NCBI RefSeq assembly: GCF_014199525.1
Contig: NZ_JACHNU010000002.1
Span: 354,147 to 418,146, forward strand
DNA from: Conexibacter arvalis
Lineage (GTDB): Bacteria; Actinomycetota; Thermoleophilia; Solirubrobacterales; Solirubrobacteraceae
Direction of reading: 5' to 3'
DNA: 64,000 nucleotides
Shown here: positions 42,748 to 50,921 of the stretch, piece after piece
How the letters are laid out: each line of letters starts with the position of its first letter
Numbering within the stretch: the first letter of the stretch is position 1
Made by a program: the position numbers and the translations under genes
The notes under the pieces: generated by a model
What the model was told of the DNA's origin: nothing
Seen by the model: the letters and a program-made list of their open reading frames with translations, nothing else
Databases searched by the model: none

Positions 42748-44814
42748 TCACCCGACGCGCACCGTCACGGCCGTGGAGGTCGTCGACGCGAACGGGTAGC
42801 CGGCCTGTCTGGGAACGATCGCGCGGAAGGCGAACCGCCCGGAGCGCGAGCGGAAGCTGTAGCGGGTCTTCCATCTGCCCGAGCGCGTCGTGCGGACGGT
42901 CCGGAAGGTCCGCCAGCCCCATCCCTTCTGATGGCCCTGGAGCGTCACGAGCAGGCCGCCGCGTGGGATCGGCGCGCCGGCGACGCGGCCTGCGATCGAG
43001 ACCGTGCCGCCGCCGGCGACGCGCGTGCGGTTGACCCGGACCGTGAGCGGCGCGAGCGACTCGATCAGGACGACGTTGGAGGCCCGGAAGGCGCGGCTGT
43101 CCGCGAACGGGTAGTAGGTCACTCTGACCTGACGGCTCGGCCCGGCCTTCAACGTGTGCGAGAAGCGTCCGTCGTCGCCGGTGCGCACCAGCCCGCTCGC
43201 CTTCCAGCGGCGGTTGAGGATGCGGGCGACGAGGTTGAGCCGGGCGTCGGCGATGCCGCGTCCGGCGGCGTCGGTGACCCGTCCCGTGATCGTCCAGCGT
43301 CTGGCATGGCGGCCGCGTGCCCTCGTCGCGGTTCCGCCGCCCGCCAAGCGGACGCGGAGGGTGACGCGCGCCTGGGCCGAGGCGCCGTCGCCGTTGGGCG
43401 CGTGCCCGCCCTGCTCGGCGATCGGGTTGCGAAGGCCGTCCACGCCGCCGGGCGAGGGGCCGCCGGCCGAGGGCCCGCCCGCCGGCGGGGTCGGCGTCGG
43501 GTCGCCGCCCTGTCTGCCGTCGCCCGGCTTCGGCCCGGGCGGCTCCTCCTCCGCGACGACGACCGCGGTCGGCGTCGAGCGCCCGCTGCCGCTGCCGTTC
43601 GGGTTCTCGGCGACCGCCTCGGCGACGACGCGGTGGCCGACGTCAGCCGAGGTGAGCGTATAGACGGTGCCGCCCGCTCCGGCGATCGCCGCGCACGCCT
43701 CGCCGCCGGCGTCGCAGCGCAGCCAGCGGACCGAGACCGCGGTCGGCGCGCCGTCCCAGGCACCGGTCGTCGCGGTCAGCATCCGGCCGACCCGCGCCTC
43801 GCCGCCGACCTGCGGCACGGCGGTCGCGATCGGCCCGTTGTGGCTCGTGAACGGTCCCTCGTGCAGCAGCGCGACGTTGCCGGCGACGTCCTCCACCTCG
43901 ACCTTCAGCCGGTGCTCGCCGTCGCGCAGCCCACGCGTGTCGAACCCGAAGCTCCCGCTCGCGCTCACCGGGCACGGCTGCGGCGCCGCGAACTCGTACG
44001 GGTCGTCGTTCCCCGGCTCGACGTCCCGACACGCCCCGCCGTTGGAGTCGACCACCTCCCGCCGCACCTCTTCCCCATCGACCGACACGATCACCCGATA
44101 GACCCCGCCGCCCCAATCCCCAGCCGACACCCCCACGACGCCCTCGCCTCGCACGGGCGCGTAGGCACTGCCGGTGTCGACCCAGCCGGTGGGTGGGTGC
44201 AGATCGACAAGCCGGAACCACGCACGCGATATCGCGAGTCTCGCGCGGAACGGTCCGCACAACATGTCTCCCATCTCCTCCCAACAACGCAGCCGAGCGC
44301 TGATGCGTTCCCACGAGCCACCGGCATCCGCAACGGTCGCTCCAGCGTTGGTGCTGTCCGCGCTCGTGCCCCACGGCGGTATTCTCAACTCAAAGCGATT
44401 CGAGACTTCATCGTCGTCGTACCACGTGTCCACAACGTACGGGCGCGCGTACTCGCCGTCGACAACCGGCCACGCGATATCGAAAGTTCGCGCCAGTTCG
44501 AAGCTCGTGATCGTTGTGCCCGGCGCTGCGTCGAACTGCCACGTGCGGCCAACGCCCGGCTCCGCCGGCAACATGTCATCGCCGAACCGGATGCTCATAG
44601 GGCGACCTTGCGTGTTGCACGGCTCGACGGTTCCACCGTCACGATCTTGGCTGGCGGTTGACGCGGTCGCGCTCCACCCCGCGGATCCGACGGGGGTGCC
44701 GGTGGGGGTTTGGCAGGTGTGGACGGTGTAGGTGCCTGCGAGGGCGGCGGGGGTGACGATCAGTGGGAGCAGCGCGGCGAGGGCGCTGGTGAGGAGCCTT
44801 CGGGACATGGTCAT
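42748..44814 (-). CDS. Large secreted Ig-like surface protein
   Basis: This 688-residue protein has a signal peptide (about residues 1-26, ending PAALAG). The mature part starts with a cysteine-containing beta region, YTVHTCQTPTG, then has Ig/fibronectin-like modules with GLRDGEHRLKVEVEDVAGN and WLRCDAGGEACAAIAG. A Pro/Gly linker (about 435-470) leads to two carboxypeptidase-regulatory-like beta modules, GRVTDAAGRGIADARLNL and SIAGRVAGAPIPRGG. No catalytic motif or sortase signal is seen. It lies 22 bases after the sigma/zinc-finger gene, suggesting dedicated control. Confidence 0.78.
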   Translation of the reverse strand: MTMSRRLLTSALAALLPLIVTPAALAGTYTVHTCQTPTGTPVGSAGWSATASTASQDRDGGTVEPCNTQGRPMSIRFGDDMLPAEPGVGRTWQFDAAPGTTITSFELARTFDIAWPVVDGEYARPYVVDTWYDDDEVSNRFELRIPPWGTSADSTNAGATVADAGGSWERISARLRCWEEMGDMLCGPFRARLAISRAWFRLVDLHPPTGWVDTGSAYAPVRGEGVVGVSAGDWGGGVYRVIVSVDGEEVRREVVDSNGGACRDVEPGNDDPYEFAAPQPCPVSASGSFGFDTRGLRDGEHRLKVEVEDVAGNVALLHEGPFTSHNGPIATAVPQVGGEARVGRMLTATTGAWDGAPTAVSVRWLRCDAGGEACAAIAGAGGTVYTLTSADVGHRVVAEAVAENPNGSGSGRSTPTAVVVAEEEPPGPKPGDGRQGGDPTPTPPAGGPSAGGPSPGGVDGLRNPIAEQGGHAPNGDGASAQARVTLRVRLAGGGTATRARGRHARRWTITGRVTDAAGRGIADARLNLVARILNRRWKASGLVRTGDDGRFSHTLKAGPSRQVRVTYYPFADSRAFRASNVVLIESLAPLTVRVNRTRVAGGGTVSIAGRVAGAPIPRGGLLVTLQGHQKGWGWRTFRTVRTTRSGRWKTRYSFRSRSGRFAFRAIVPRQAGYPFASTTSTAVTVRVG

Positions 44815-44836
44815 GGCGTTGGCCTCTCCTTCGGGG

Positions 44837-46366
44837 TCAGAACTCGCCGGCGGCGCCGAACTCGGGGCGGCCGGCCGGTTGGTGAGATGGGGCGCTATGG
44901 GGCCGTGACGTGGATGACGGCGGCGACGACGTCGCGCGACTCGGGTCGGGCGACGTCGCGGTCGCGGCGGCCGGGGCGGCGTCGTCGCGTGCGGCGGAGT
45001 CGCCGGCACCGGCGTCGGCGGGATGCGCGCCGATGGCGGTCGGCGGCGTCGACGAACCACCCGCCGACGTGCCGCGCCTCGCCGCACCGTCCCGCGACGA
45101 CGCGCCCGCCGACGCGCCCTTCGCCGTCGCGCCCGTCGACGCCACGGCCGCGCGGCCGGGATCCCGGCCGCTCCGATCGGCGTCGGCGTCGGCCTCGGCG
45201 CCCGCAGCGGACCCGCGGACCTCGAAGCCGAACTCGCCGAACGCGAGCGACGGCGACATGTCGGACGGATCGGCCCACTCGGGGACCTGCGGCCCGAGTC
45301 CCGGCAGCGCGGCCTGCGTCGGCTGCGAAGCGGCCGACGGCGCGGGCAGCGAGATCGGCTGCGAAGATGCTGGCGCGTCGGGTGCGACCGTCGATGCCGC
45401 AACACGCTCGACGCGCGGCGCCGGCTGTGAGTCGGCCGGGGCGGTGGCCGCGCGCTCGATCGCGGCGCCGCCGCCCGCGACCGCGACGGTCGACGCCGCG
45501 ACGGCCGCGACCTTGCCGCCCGGGAGCGCCTCGAAGGCGCCCTGGAAGCGGACGGCCGAGGCCGTCAGCCGCTCCAGTGCGCCGTGGACGAGCGCTTCAA
45601 GGTGACGGCCGGGGCCGCCGCCCGCACCGCCCGCACCGATCGCCGCGACCGCCGGCAGCAGCAGCTCCGGCGGGACGATCGCTCCGACGTCGCGGGGCGC
45701 GGCGTGGAACCCGCGCAACGTCGCCCGGCAGGCCGCGCACGCGCGCAGGTGGGGCCGCAGCTCGGTGATCTCCCGCGCGCTCGCCTCTCCGTCGGCGAAC
45801 GCCGACAGCGCCGGCAGCCAGCGCTCGCACTCGGCGCCCGACTCGATCGCACGCAGCCGCGCGAGCAGCGCCTTGCGACCCTCCGTCACGGCGCGGTTGC
45901 ATCTCGTGTACGACCAGCCCTCGCGCTCGCAGATCTCCCGGTAGGAGAGCCCCTCGGCGCGCAGGGTCAGCGCGGTCAGCTCCTGCGGCTTCAGGCGGCG
46001 CAGCGCCTCGGCGGTGTGCGCCAGCCGCTCGAAGCGCTCGGCCCGCTCCGCCGGGTCCTCGGACGGCTCGCCGCCGGCCGCCTCGACGTCGACCTCCTCG
46101 CGGCCGAGCAGGCGCTCGCGCTCGACGCGGACCTGGTACGCCTCGTGGCGGATGATCGTCCGCAGGTACGACAGGGGGTTGTCGACCGTCGAGGCTCGCA
46201 GCCGTCTGACGAGGATCTCCAGCGCCCGCTGATAGGCGTCCTGCGCGTCGTCGGCGCACAGCGAGAAGCGCCGGGCGAAGCGCAGCAGCTCCCCCGCGTG
46301 CTCGCGCACGAGCGCGAGCACGACCTCTTCCGCGCCGTCTCGGCGACGGCCCGTCCTCGCTCCCAT
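44837..46366 (-). CDS. ECF-type sigma factor fused to a zinc-finger anti-sigma-like domain
   Basis: This 509-residue protein combines three parts. Residues 15-170 carry sigma-70 regions 2 and 4 (FARRFSLCADDAQDAYQRAL; LTLRAEGLSYREICEREGWS). Residues 178-215 hold a zf-HC2 anti-sigma zinc finger with the H-xxx-C-xx-C motif (His206, Cys210, Cys213). A weakly hydrophobic stretch (about 275-300) and a 200-residue Ala/Ser/Pro tail follow. Such fusions may self-inhibit the sigma part. ATG 46366 has a GGAGGGAG ribosome-binding site. It lies upstream of, and probably with, the secreted protein gene. Confidence 0.87.
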   Translation of the reverse strand: MGARTGRRRDGAEEVVLALVREHAGELLRFARRFSLCADDAQDAYQRALEILVRRLRASTVDNPLSYLRTIIRHEAYQVRVERERLLGREEVDVEAAGGEPSEDPAERAERFERLAHTAEALRRLKPQELTALTLRAEGLSYREICEREGWSYTRCNRAVTEGRKALLARLRAIESGAECERWLPALSAFADGEASAREITELRPHLRACAACRATLRGFHAAPRDVGAIVPPELLLPAVAAIGAGGAGGGPGRHLEALVHGALERLTASAVRFQGAFEALPGGKVAAVAASTVAVAGGGAAIERAATAPADSQPAPRVERVAASTVAPDAPASSQPISLPAPSAASQPTQAALPGLGPQVPEWADPSDMSPSLAFGEFGFEVRGSAAGAEADADADRSGRDPGRAAVASTGATAKGASAGASSRDGAARRGTSAGGSSTPPTAIGAHPADAGAGDSAARDDAAPAAATATSPDPSRATSSPPSSTSRPHSAPSHQPAGRPEFGAAGEF

Positions 46367-46491
46367 CTCTCCCTCCCTGGATCCGATGCGGTGGAGTCGC
46401 GCCGAACGGCGACGCGCCAAGCTCCACACACCGCTGTCATCGACAGGAGGAGGGCGAAACGCGCACGATTCGCCCCACGACCACAGAAAAA

Positions 46492-46508
46492 GTTCGCAAT
46501 TTGCGAAC
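46492..46508. promoter_or_regulatory. 17-base palindrome upstream of the sigma-factor gene
   Basis: GTTCGCAA-T-TTGCGAAC is a perfect inverted repeat about 125 bases upstream of the sigma/zinc-finger gene, within an AT-rich 208-base gap. Two nearby TTTGCGG copies (46511 and 46522) echo its half-site. It is a likely regulator binding site. Confidence 0.5.
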
Positions 46509-46574
46509 TATTTGCGGCCTGTTTGCGGCGTCTCGATCGACGCCTTTCGCGCTTTACGGCCTACGCGGCGCGGA

Positions 46575-47561
46575 TCAGAGGCCGAGCGCGTCCGCCGCGC
46601 CGGCGTACGCGCCGGCGTCGGGCTCGGTGTCGGCCGGGAGGCCCATCGTCGCGCGCGGGAGCGCCGCGGGGCGCGACCAGTTCCAGAGCGCGAGATCGAG
46701 CGCGCCGATCGGCAGCTCGGCGGCGTCGGCCAGCTCCTGGGCGCGCCGCTCCAGCAGCAGCGTGTCGCCGATGCCGAAGACGCGCTTGGCCGCGACCGTC
46801 GTCTCGTCGCTGCCGCCGAGCTGGAGCGCGCCGGCGCGCAGCTCGTACAGCCCGAGCTGGCCGAGGACGTTCAGGAGGTCGTAGCGGGCGTCGCGCGCGA
46901 GGCCCTGGATCGCGAGCCGCTCGTAGACGCGGGCGAAGCGGCGCTCGGGTCTCCACGCGGTCTCGCCGCGGAAGGCCGCCTCCTGCGAGCCGGCGCGCTC
47001 GACCCAGGCGCGGTAGGCGGCGAGCGTCGCCGTCCCGCGAGCCGGCTCGTGCGAGGTGCGCGGGCCGAGCGGGACGTCACTCAGGTCGGGGAGCTCGCCG
47101 GATGCCCAGCTCGTGCGCGCGGCGCGCACGCCGGCGAACGGGTCGTCCCCCTCGAGCGGCCCCAGGTAGGCGATCAGGAAGGCGAGCCAGGTCGCCTCCT
47201 CGCGGTCGGGCTCGCTGGCGACCTCGGCGTAGAGCCCAGCCGGCGCGGCCGCGAGCGTCGCGAGCCGACCGGCCGCGAAGGCGAGCTCCTGCGCGAGCCG
47301 CTCGGCGTCGGCGGTCGCTCTTATGCCCGGCACCAGCGGCGAGCGGTAGCCGTCGTCGGCGGCGCGGGTCGCGCGCCGAACTCTCAGGTCGTTGTTGGTC
47401 GCGCGGCTGCGCGCGGTCGCGCTCGTCGTCGGCCGCTTGCGCGTGACGTGGCCGCCGGTGCTTCTGACCCCCGTCCGGCGCGGTCCGGCGGCCTCGGCCT
47501 GCTCGCGGGAGCAGATCGGGCAGTTCGCGGCGAAGCGGTTGTGGCGGCAGAACGACGGCAC
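46575..47561 (-). CDS. Hypothetical protein with N-terminal zinc motif and helical domain
   Basis: This 328-residue protein begins with a short Cys/His cluster (SFCRHNRFAANCPICSRE), then a basic Thr/Arg-rich linker (residues 30-75). The rest is helical, with a core EPDREEATWLAFLIAYLGPLEG, RFARVYERLAIQGLARDARYDLLNVLGQLGLY and AAKRVFGIGDTLLLERRAQELA. The last part resembles DNA-glycosylase-like helix-hairpin-helix proteins, including predicted thymine-modifying pyrophosphorylases, but this is an impression. The GTG at 47561 is used because it directly precedes the zinc motif. Confidence 0.6.
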   Translation of the reverse strand: MPSFCRHNRFAANCPICSREQAEAAGPRRTGVRSTGGHVTRKRPTTSATARSRATNNDLRVRRATRAADDGYRSPLVPGIRATADAERLAQELAFAAGRLATLAAAPAGLYAEVASEPDREEATWLAFLIAYLGPLEGDDPFAGVRAARTSWASGELPDLSDVPLGPRTSHEPARGTATLAAYRAWVERAGSQEAAFRGETAWRPERRFARVYERLAIQGLARDARYDLLNVLGQLGLYELRAGALQLGGSDETTVAAKRVFGIGDTLLLERRAQELADAAELPIGALDLALWNWSRPAALPRATMGLPADTEPDAGAYAGAADALGL

Positions 47562-47660
47562 GGGGGGCGTTGATTGTAGGGACCTCCCGCCGCGACGTGC
47601 TGTCAGCCCGCGCACCCCGCGGCCCGCCGTCGGCGCGGCGGCGCGACGAGGCCGCGGCGG

Positions 47661-48278
47661 TCACCCGTGACGGGCGAGCCGCTCGATCCCGCCGAGGAAC
47701 AGCTCGGTCGCGAAGCGGACGGTCCGCTCCACGTCCGGCCGCTCCTGCTCGACCATCCGGATCCCCAGCTCGAAGGCGACGCCGCCCATCGCCGCCGACA
47801 GGTAGTCGAGGTCGATCGCGGGCGAGAGGTCCCCCCGCTCGACGAGCACGCGCAGGTCCTCGAACAGCTCGGCGATGCCGCTCGCGAGCGCCGGCGTGTC
47901 GGCGAGCGCCTGGACGGTGCCGGCGTTGCGCCGCAGCAGGTCGAACAGCGGCCGGTCCTCGACGATGAAGGAGAAGTAGACGCGGAAGCCCTCGCGCACG
48001 ACCGCGTCGAGCGCCGTCTCGACCTGACGCACCTCGCGCAGGCGGACGCGCAGCTCCGTCGTGCGCTCCTCGAGCACGGCGTGGAAGACCGACTCCTTGT
48101 CCGGGAAGTAGTTGTAGAACGTCCCCGACGCGAGGCCCGTGCGGCGGATCACGTCGCGGATCGAGGCGCCGTCGTAGCCGCTCTCGGTGAAGACGGCGCA
48201 GGCGGCGTCGAGGATCGCACGGCGGTTCTGCGCCTTCGTCCGCTCGCGCTTGCCCGCGGCCGCGGCGCCGGGCGTCAC
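47661..48278 (-). CDS. TetR family transcriptional regulator
   Basis: This 205-residue regulator has a typical TetR N-terminal helix-turn-helix (about residues 14-60): RRAILDAACAVFTESGYDGASIRDVIRRTGLASGTFYNYFPDKESVF. The C-terminal ligand domain follows. The GTG start overlaps the stop of the upstream monooxygenase gene by four bases (48278-48275), so both are co-expressed and the regulator probably represses its own operon. A perfect inverted repeat in front of the monooxygenase is the likely operator. Confidence 0.92.
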   Translation of the reverse strand: MTPGAAAAGKRERTKAQNRRAILDAACAVFTESGYDGASIRDVIRRTGLASGTFYNYFPDKESVFHAVLEERTTELRVRLREVRQVETALDAVVREGFRVYFSFIVEDRPLFDLLRRNAGTVQALADTPALASGIAELFEDLRVLVERGDLSPAIDLDYLSAAMGGVAFELGIRMVEQERPDVERTVRFATELFLGGIERLARHG

Positions 48279-49654
48279 GACGGCGCTCCGGCCTCCGCCT
48301 CCAGCGCCCTCGCCCGCGGCGGGACCGGCAGCGCGAAGCCGCGCTCGCGCACCCGCCTCGCGCCCGCTCTGCGCTCGCGCCGGAGGTCGTGGAGGTAGTT
48401 GTCGAAGTCGACCTGCATCGTGTGGCGCTTGGAGGCGACGTAGCGCTTGAACATCTTGCGACGCTCGCGCTCGACGTCCTGCGCCAGCGCGGCCGGCGCC
48501 GGCAGCGCGTACTCCCCGCGCAGGTACTCGGCGATCCACCGACCCTGCGCCTCCGCCAGCGGCATGATCGCGCCGAGCGGCTGCAGCAGGCCGACGAAGA
48601 AGACGTCGTGAAGCCGCGGGTGGAAGACGCGGCGGAACAGCGGCAGGTCGTTGTCGGGCGCGCTGATCAGCGACGGGTCGAAGAACGGGAAGGTGACCTT
48701 GTAGCCGGTGCACCAGACGATCGCGTCGATCTGCTCGACCGTCCCGTCGTCGAAGCGGACGCGGTCGCCCTCCAGCTCGGCGATGTTCGGCTTCCACGCC
48801 AGCTCGCCGTGCGCCAGGCGGTTGAGGAAGTCGGCCGAGATCGTCGGATGGGCCGAGCCGATCTTGTGGTCGGGCTTCGGCAGCCCGTAGTCCTCGACGC
48901 GCCCGACGCCGATCCGGTACAGCGCCTGCAGCACGAGCCGTCGCGCCTCCCACGGGATCGCCCCGCTGAAGCGGTTGACGCCGATCTGGTCGAGCGGCCG
49001 GCCGAACAGGTACTTCGGCAGCACGTGGGCGCCGCGGCGCGAGGAGAGGAAGGTCCGCTCGGAGACGAAGCTCGTCTCGACCGCGATGTCCATCGCGCTG
49101 TTGCCGATGCCGACGACGAGCACGCGTCTGCCCGCGAACGGTCTGTTGTCGACGTAGTGGTGGGCGTGGCTCTGCTCGCCGTCGAAGCTGCCGGGGAAGG
49201 CCGGCTCGGGCCAGCGCGGATCCCAGTGGTGGCCGTTGGCGACGACGAGCGCGTCGTAGCGGCGCCGCTCCCCCGTGTCGAGCGCGATCGTCCAGCCGCC
49301 GTCCTCGCCGCGCTCGGCCCGCTCGACCCCGGTCTCGAACGCGATCCGCTCGCGGAAGCCGAAGTGGTCGACGTACGCGTCGAAGTAGTCGGCGATGTGG
49401 CTGTGGTGTGGGAAGTCGGGATACCACGCCGGCATCGGGAAGTCGGTGAACTCCATCCGCTCGCGCGAGGTGTTGATGTGCAGCGAGCGGTAGGCCGACG
49501 ACATCCCGTTGCTGTTGCCGAAGACCCAGTTGCCGCCGACGCGATCGGACTTCTCGAAGCAGTCGAACGGCAGGCCGCGCTCGTGCAGCGCCTTCGCCGC
49601 CGCGATCCCGGACGAGCCGGCACCGATGATGCAGACCGACGGCAGCTGGGTCAT
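48275..49654 (-). CDS. Flavin-containing monooxygenase
   Basis: This 459-residue FAD/NADPH enzyme has the FAD loop GAGSSGIAAAKAL (residues 11-23), the second dinucleotide motif VVGIGNSAMDIAVE, and a fingerprint like FxGxxxHxxxY (FDGEQSHAHHY). Family members oxygenate soft nucleophiles or ketones (FMO or Baeyer-Villiger type); the substrate is unknown. It starts 22 bases from an inverted repeat and is coupled to a TetR regulator, suggesting induction by a xenobiotic or metabolite. Confidence 0.9.
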   Translation of the reverse strand: MTQLPSVCIIGAGSSGIAAAKALHERGLPFDCFEKSDRVGGNWVFGNSNGMSSAYRSLHINTSRERMEFTDFPMPAWYPDFPHHSHIADYFDAYVDHFGFRERIAFETGVERAERGEDGGWTIALDTGERRRYDALVVANGHHWDPRWPEPAFPGSFDGEQSHAHHYVDNRPFAGRRVLVVGIGNSAMDIAVETSFVSERTFLSSRRGAHVLPKYLFGRPLDQIGVNRFSGAIPWEARRLVLQALYRIGVGRVEDYGLPKPDHKIGSAHPTISADFLNRLAHGELAWKPNIAELEGDRVRFDDGTVEQIDAIVWCTGYKVTFPFFDPSLISAPDNDLPLFRRVFHPRLHDVFFVGLLQPLGAIMPLAEAQGRWIAEYLRGEYALPAPAALAQDVERERRKMFKRYVASKRHTMQVDFDNYLHDLRRERRAGARRVRERGFALPVPPRARALEAEAGAPS

Positions 49655-49676
49655 CGACAGCGCTCCCTCTCCAAAC

Positions 49677-49692
49677 GTGACGGGGGCGTCAC
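49677..49692. promoter_or_regulatory. Inverted repeat, candidate TetR operator
   Basis: GTGACG-GGGG-CGTCAC is a perfect 6-base inverted repeat with flanking AAAc and tTTA that extend the symmetry. It lies 22 bases upstream of the monooxygenase-tetR operon. Confidence 0.5.
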
Positions 49693-49745
49693 TTTAAATG
49701 GGCCGGCTCGCGACCGTCAAGCCGCGGCTGCCGGCGCCGCCTCCC

Positions 49746-50750
49746 CTACGCCGGCGCGGCGACGTCCGGCGGCGGCACGTCGCCCTGCTTGCGGTGCTCC
49801 TTGCCGGCTCTGATGACCTCCTTGAAGGAGCGGAATCTGAAGATCAGCGCCAGCGCGCCGAAGGCCATCGCCGCCGCGCCGGCGGCGAGCGCGATCTGCT
49901 GGCCGACCGAGAAGGCGGCGACCTCCGCACCGGTCGCCGCGCCGGCGAAGACCGCCAGCAGCAGCGCCTGCTGCACCCCCGCGCCGCCGGGCGTGAACGG
50001 CATCAGCATCGCGACGACCTGGACCCCGAGCACGAGCATCGCGTTCCTGACGCCGCCGCCGATGTGGAAGGCCTCCAGCAGGAACCAGTAGGTGAAGAAG
50101 CGCGAGACCCACGCGGCCGCCTGCCAGGTGACCATCTCGCGGACGTACCGTCTGCGATCGGTCAGGATCGTGAAGCCCTGCCGGACGCGCGCCCAGAACG
50201 CCTTCACCCTCGCCGACAGCAGCGCGAACGCGACGAGCACTCCGATCCCCAGCGCCGTCAGGAAGAAGAGCGTGAAGCGCGGGTGCGAGGCGAAGAAGGC
50301 GAGGTCGAAGGCCGGCAGCTTCGAGAAGTCCGGCGGCTTCGGGAAGACGCCCTGCGTGAACGCGAACAGCAGGATCAGGACGTTGACCGCGTAGTCGAAG
50401 ACGAGCCCGGTCCACAGCGCCGCGATGATCGCCGGATAGCTGGAGTTGGGGATCGATATGCGCGTCAGGAAGTACTGGACGATCGTCCCGCCGCCGAGCG
50501 GGAAGACCTGGTTGATGCCGACCCCGGAGACGTACGCGCCCCACACGTCGCGCCAGCGCACCTCCTCGGCCGGATAGGCCGCCTGGACGGCGTTGAAGAG
50601 CGCGCGGGAGCGCAGCGTCAGGTAGCCGAAGTAGAACAGCAGCGCCAGCCCGAGCGCCAGCCAGTTGAGCCCCGCGAGGTTGGAGAAGAACTCTCCGACC
50701 GAGTCGAAGAAGCGGCTGATGTCGCTGCCGAGCGAGGCGAAGGGGGTCAT
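49746..50750 (-). CDS. LPG-synthase-type transmembrane protein (COG0392)
   Basis: This 334-residue integral membrane protein has about eight helices and the family segments SGVGINQVFPLGGGTIVQYFL and MPFTPGGAGVQQALLLAVF. It matches the transmembrane half of lysylphosphatidylglycerol synthases and stand-alone flippase-like proteins, without the soluble aminoacyltransferase domain. The likely role is lipid or glycolipid translocation. It follows a strong hairpin located 16 bases upstream of its start codon. Confidence 0.83.
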   Translation of the reverse strand: MTPFASLGSDISRFFDSVGEFFSNLAGLNWLALGLALLFYFGYLTLRSRALFNAVQAAYPAEEVRWRDVWGAYVSGVGINQVFPLGGGTIVQYFLTRISIPNSSYPAIIAALWTGLVFDYAVNVLILLFAFTQGVFPKPPDFSKLPAFDLAFFASHPRFTLFFLTALGIGVLVAFALLSARVKAFWARVRQGFTILTDRRRYVREMVTWQAAAWVSRFFTYWFLLEAFHIGGGVRNAMLVLGVQVVAMLMPFTPGGAGVQQALLLAVFAGAATGAEVAAFSVGQQIALAAGAAAMAFGALALIFRFRSFKEVIRAGKEHRKQGDVPPPDVAAPA

Positions 50751-50765
50751 CGCGGCCCATGGTAT

Positions 50766-50797
50766 GCGGAGGGCCCGGATCCTTCCGAGCCCTCCGC
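50766..50797 (-). terminator. Strong hairpin between gltD and the downstream membrane gene
   Basis: GCGGAGGGC and GCCCTCCGC form a perfect 9-base-pair stem, extended by CGGA/TCCG across one C/A mismatch, with a TCCT loop. It lies about 125 bases after gltD and 16 bases before the next start codon. It may terminate gltBD or act in the leader of the next gene. There is no T-run. Confidence 0.5.
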
Positions 50798-50921
50798 GGC
50801 CGGGAATCGCGGGGGAGACGATTCCGGCGGTGCAGGACGACGTGCGCCCTGCGCCTGGAGAGGATAGCCGGCGGCCGGTCGGACCAAAGCCTCGCGGGCC
50901 GGTCCGGACAGCCGCCGTCCG

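Noticed and set aside
46480-46530. AT-rich patch as a sign of foreign DNA
   Set aside because: It is short, lies in a promoter region and has a palindrome; the flanking genes have the usual composition.
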